From positions 1-17,380 of the forward strand of contig JBIOWF010000302.1 of the NCBI GenBank assembly GCA_044868295.1: a stretch of DNA of 17,380 bases, read 5' to 3'. The notes under the pieces were generated by a model. The model had not been told where the DNA came from. It ran no database searches and was given only the letters and a program-made list of their open reading frames with translations. Positions 15,375 to 17,380 of this stretch are shown here, in pieces. The DNA comes from JBIOWF01 sp044868295 (GTDB taxonomy: Bacteria > Actinomycetota > Actinomycetes > Streptosporangiales > Streptosporangiaceae). The position numbers and the translations under genes were made by a program. Position 1 is the first letter of the stretch; each line of letters starts with the position of its first letter.

Positions 15375-16954
15375 GAGGCTATCGTGAGATCTGTGATCTC
15401 GATCAGGTGCTCCGGCCCGCGCAGCACCCCATCCTCCGTAGGGATCTCCACCTGGTGCGCTCCGCCGTCCACCAGCGACAGCCGTACCTCCATGGAACCG
15501 TCCCCCGTAAGGGCCTTCACCTCGGTCTCGCCGGGCACCCGAGCGGCGAGGGCGTCCCCGAGCAGGGAGAGGAACAACCGGAACGCCCGAGGATCAAGGG
15601 CACCCAGCTCGGACAGCAGGATCGGGCCGTCCGTGCTGAGACGCGCCCGGGCGGCGGCCGTCTCTGCGGCCTCCCGCTCGGCCTGCTCCAGGAGGAACCT
15701 GCGTGCCTGCGACCGGTCGCGCACCCGATGCGGCTGGCCGCGCCGTTCATACGACCCCGTCCTGCGCAGCTGCGGCGAAATCCGGATCGGTGGGGCCTCC
15801 AGCCACGGCGTCGCGGGGGTGATGTCGTCCTCACGCCACGCGGTCACGGTCTCAGAGGTGACCGTGAGATGGCGGGCGGCGGTAAGGCCGAAGGCGGCCC
15901 GCCACAGCCGGTGCGCCGCCGGCTCGTCGGGCGCCTCGGCGAACCAGCGGGCGAGCGTACGAAAGTCCGCCGAGCGGTCCGAACGGCCGGAACGGCGGTC
16001 GTTGAGCAGCCCGACCGCGTCGATGAGCTGTTTGATCGCGGTGACGGCCGCCTGTCGGAGCAGCCGTGCCTGGGACGGATGTCCGGCGTCCCGCGAGACG
16101 AACCAGTCGCGCAGGCCGCGCCACCGGTTCTGCCAGGCGGTGACGGCCGCCGCTTCCGCCTGGGCGAATCCGGCGGCCGTGTCTGGTCCGTCCGGCACTG
16201 CGTCTGACGCCTCCCGGCGGGCGGCCAGCCGCAGCAGCCGCTCGTGGTCGGCCTGCTCGAGCTGGGTGAGCAGGGCGGCGATCCGGGACCCGGAATTGGC
16301 AAGGTCCGCGATGAACCGGTTGATGTAGTCGATCAGCCGTTCCTTGTACGCGATGAAGGCGTCGACGTTCCCGCCCGAGAAGTCGATCGCCCGCCGCAGA
16401 GACGCCATGAACGCCTGCGCGTTGTCGGCCAGGGAGGAGAAGCGCTCCGCCAGCGAGAGGAGTAGGAGGTGGACCTTGGTGGGGTCAGGATGGGGCTGCC
16501 CGGCCATGACGGTCAGGGAGTGGAGCTGCTCGGCGATGTCGCTGAGGGCCACCGACTGCAGCGCGCCGCGCCGCCCGATGGCCCCCTCATAGAAGGCGAT
16601 CGCCTGCTCCGCGGCATGTCCCTCGGCGGTGAGCTGGTAGAGAAACCGCTTGCGGTGGAAATCCTCGACCGAGGTCACCCGCCCGGTGTCGGCGTCGGTG
16701 CGCAGGTTGCCCCACCTGACCAGGCTGTCCAGTGCCTGGCCGAGCTGCTCGTCGTTCTCCCTTCTGAGCTCCGCCGCGACGTCCTCCGGCCGTAGGTGCA
16801 CGATGAATCGGTCCTTGGCCCGTGCGAACGACCGCAGCACCGCCCGATAGAGCGCCTCGTTCTGTGTGCCAAGATGAGCGAACGGCTGAGGATCGGCCTG
16901 CGGATGGGAGTGGTGCGCGGGCGTATGCTCGATCACCGTGTCATTGTGCCCCAT
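15371..16954 (-). CDS. jetA: Wadjet JetA, kleisin-like subunit (TIGR02677; DUF2397)
   Basis: The 527-aa protein corresponds to TIGR02677/DUF2397, the MukF/kleisin-like scaffold that links the JetC heads. A His-containing leader (1-27) precedes the winged-helix region (about 33-112), with NEALYRAVLRSFARAKDRF, RPEDVAAEL and a WGNLRTDADTGRVTSVEDF wing; this is typical for the family. A mainly helical middle (113-400) and a C-terminal region (410-527) with RARLSTDGPILLSELGALDP follow. The ATG at 16954 gives the usual family length. The frame stays open upstream to 17233, but those 93 residues overlap the upstream small gene and have low-complexity, Arg/Ser/His-rich content. AAGGAGA lies 13 nt before the ATG, which is long. 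The gene starts 35 nt after the upstream small ORF, so the promoter may lie further upstream, outside the window. Confidence 0.88.
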   Translation of the reverse strand: MGHNDTVIEHTPAHHSHPQADPQPFAHLGTQNEALYRAVLRSFARAKDRFIVHLRPEDVAAELRRENDEQLGQALDSLVRWGNLRTDADTGRVTSVEDFHRKRFLYQLTAEGHAAEQAIAFYEGAIGRRGALQSVALSDIAEQLHSLTVMAGQPHPDPTKVHLLLLSLAERFSSLADNAQAFMASLRRAIDFSGGNVDAFIAYKERLIDYINRFIADLANSGSRIAALLTQLEQADHERLLRLAARREASDAVPDGPDTAAGFAQAEAAAVTAWQNRWRGLRDWFVSRDAGHPSQARLLRQAAVTAIKQLIDAVGLLNDRRSGRSDRSADFRTLARWFAEAPDEPAAHRLWRAAFGLTAARHLTVTSETVTAWREDDITPATPWLEAPPIRISPQLRRTGSYERRGQPHRVRDRSQARRFLLEQAEREAAETAAARARLSTDGPILLSELGALDPRAFRLFLSLLGDALAARVPGETEVKALTGDGSMEVRLSLVDGGAHQVEIPTEDGVLRGPEHLIEITDLTIAS

Positions 16955-16989
16955 GCCGGTTAGCCCGTCTCCTTGACTGGTCGGACTCG

Positions 16990-17280
16990 TCAGACGACTG
17001 GCGCTGTGGTGGGCGTCATTGCGCTCAATGGCCAGCGAGTCCCAGCACGGTCGAAACGCCCGATCAGGCTGGCCTTGCGTAAATGCTCGGCACGAAGGCC
17101 TGTGAAACGCCTTTGGAACTCCGCAAGGCGACCGGCACGCTCGTTCATCGCGCGTAGATCCATGAGTAGCTTGACGGCCGCGTCGTATTCTCCCGGCTTC
17201 TTGGTACCGATCAACATAGCGACTCGCAGCCAAACCCCCTCCTCATCGGCGTCAGTGAGCCTTTCCGCGTAAGGGTTCAT
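16990..17280 (-). CDS. small helical protein of unknown function upstream of jetA
   Basis: The 96-aa protein has no signal or membrane segment and is mostly amphipathic helix. Residues 32-80 (YDAAVKLLMDLRAMNERAGR, then FQRRFTGLRAEHLRKASLIGRFDRAG) resemble the last helical repeat of some actinobacterial SWIM zinc-finger proteins, in which a basic RxRHxRKxxL segment is followed by LDRAG. That resemblance is from memory and may only reflect similar composition. It has neither a zinc finger nor catalytic residues. Its ATG overlaps the stop of the gene before it (ATGA), and it ends 35 nt before jetA, so it is probably co-transcribed with the Wadjet genes. It contains a TTA leucine codon, rare in high-GC actinobacteria, and more low-GC third positions than the jet genes. 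Confidence 0.6.
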   Translation of the reverse strand: MNPYAERLTDADEEGVWLRVAMLIGTKKPGEYDAAVKLLMDLRAMNERAGRLAEFQRRFTGLRAEHLRKASLIGRFDRAGTRWPLSAMTPTTAPVV

Positions 17281-17380
17281 GACGCGGTGTGAGGAGCCGC
17301 GACATGGCGGCCGTTTTCCAGGCGGAGTATGACGTGCGCGGCCTTGACGATCGCGCCGATCCGGCTCGGGTCGAGGCCGA
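17277..17380 (-). CDS. C-terminal part of an unknown gene, cut by the window edge
   Basis: The minus-strand frame from the edge reads GLDPSRIGAIVKAAHV, then ILRLENGRHVAAPHTAS, and ends at a TGA (17279-17277). This TGA overlaps the ATG of the next gene as ATGA. The GC-rich third positions, the regular helix-like pattern and the 4-nt overlap together make it a credible gene end rather than chance. Only 33 residues are visible, and I do not recognise the family. If it belongs to the same transcript, the promoter for the whole jet cluster lies outside this window. Confidence 0.5.
   Translation of the reverse strand, partial: GLDPSRIGAIVKAAHVILRLENGRHVAAPHTAS

Noticed and set aside
16955..17233. 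N-terminal extension of JetA by 93 residues
   Set aside because: It overlaps the 96-aa ORF in another frame, has atypical composition, and makes JetA much longer than its family.
1..17380. tRNA, rRNA or CRISPR arrays
   Set aside because: No cloverleaf-like CCA-ended segment, ribosomal sequence or regularly spaced repeats were seen on either strand.

Overview
The window is high-GC DNA with GTG/TTG starts and strongly GC-biased third codon positions. Its gene families (XRE-STAND regulators, DUF6153, TIGR02677-02680 genes) are typical of actinomycetes. A Streptosporangiales- or Streptomycetales-like host is an inference; no taxonomic marker gene is present.

Layout, left to right. (1) A possible C-terminal scrap of a plus-strand gene (1-84) is followed by a minus-strand XRE-HTH/STAND NTPase (98-2188) that stops just where a WD40 propeller normally begins. 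(2) A degraded M16-peptidase scrap (2214-2390, minus) precedes a plus-strand P1B metal ATPase (2446-4887) with a CPD transport motif and a cysteine-less HMA-like domain. (3) Three minus-strand genes follow, listed in transcription order: a His/Met-rich two-helix DUF6153 protein, a DUF305 lipoprotein and an M56 membrane metallopeptidase. GC-rich hairpins separate them. Together with the ATPase they look like a copper/heavy-metal handling cluster. (4) A 1.2-kb insertion sequence (7098-8315) has imperfect 23-bp terminal inverted repeats and a transposase broken by one frameshift. (5) A complete four-gene Wadjet (JetABCD) anti-plasmid defence operon lies on the minus strand (16954 down to 8421). 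It is the DUF2397/DUF2398/SMC/DUF2399 variant. (6) Upstream of jetA, in the same orientation, are a 96-aa helical ORF and the tail of another gene that overlaps it by 4 nt.

How the genes work together. JetA (kleisin-like), JetB (KITE-like) and JetC (SMC ATPase) would form a condensin-like loop-extruding complex. JetD, with a Toprim fold, would cleave the small circular DNA that the complex recognises. The ATPase would export metal, while DUF305, DUF6153 and M56 act at or outside the membrane. The mixture of a defence operon, a truncated STAND gene, an IS and gene fragments suggests an accessory island. The least explained parts are the small ORFs ahead of jetA, the long low-complexity insert in JetD, and the altered metal-binding motifs of the ATPase.
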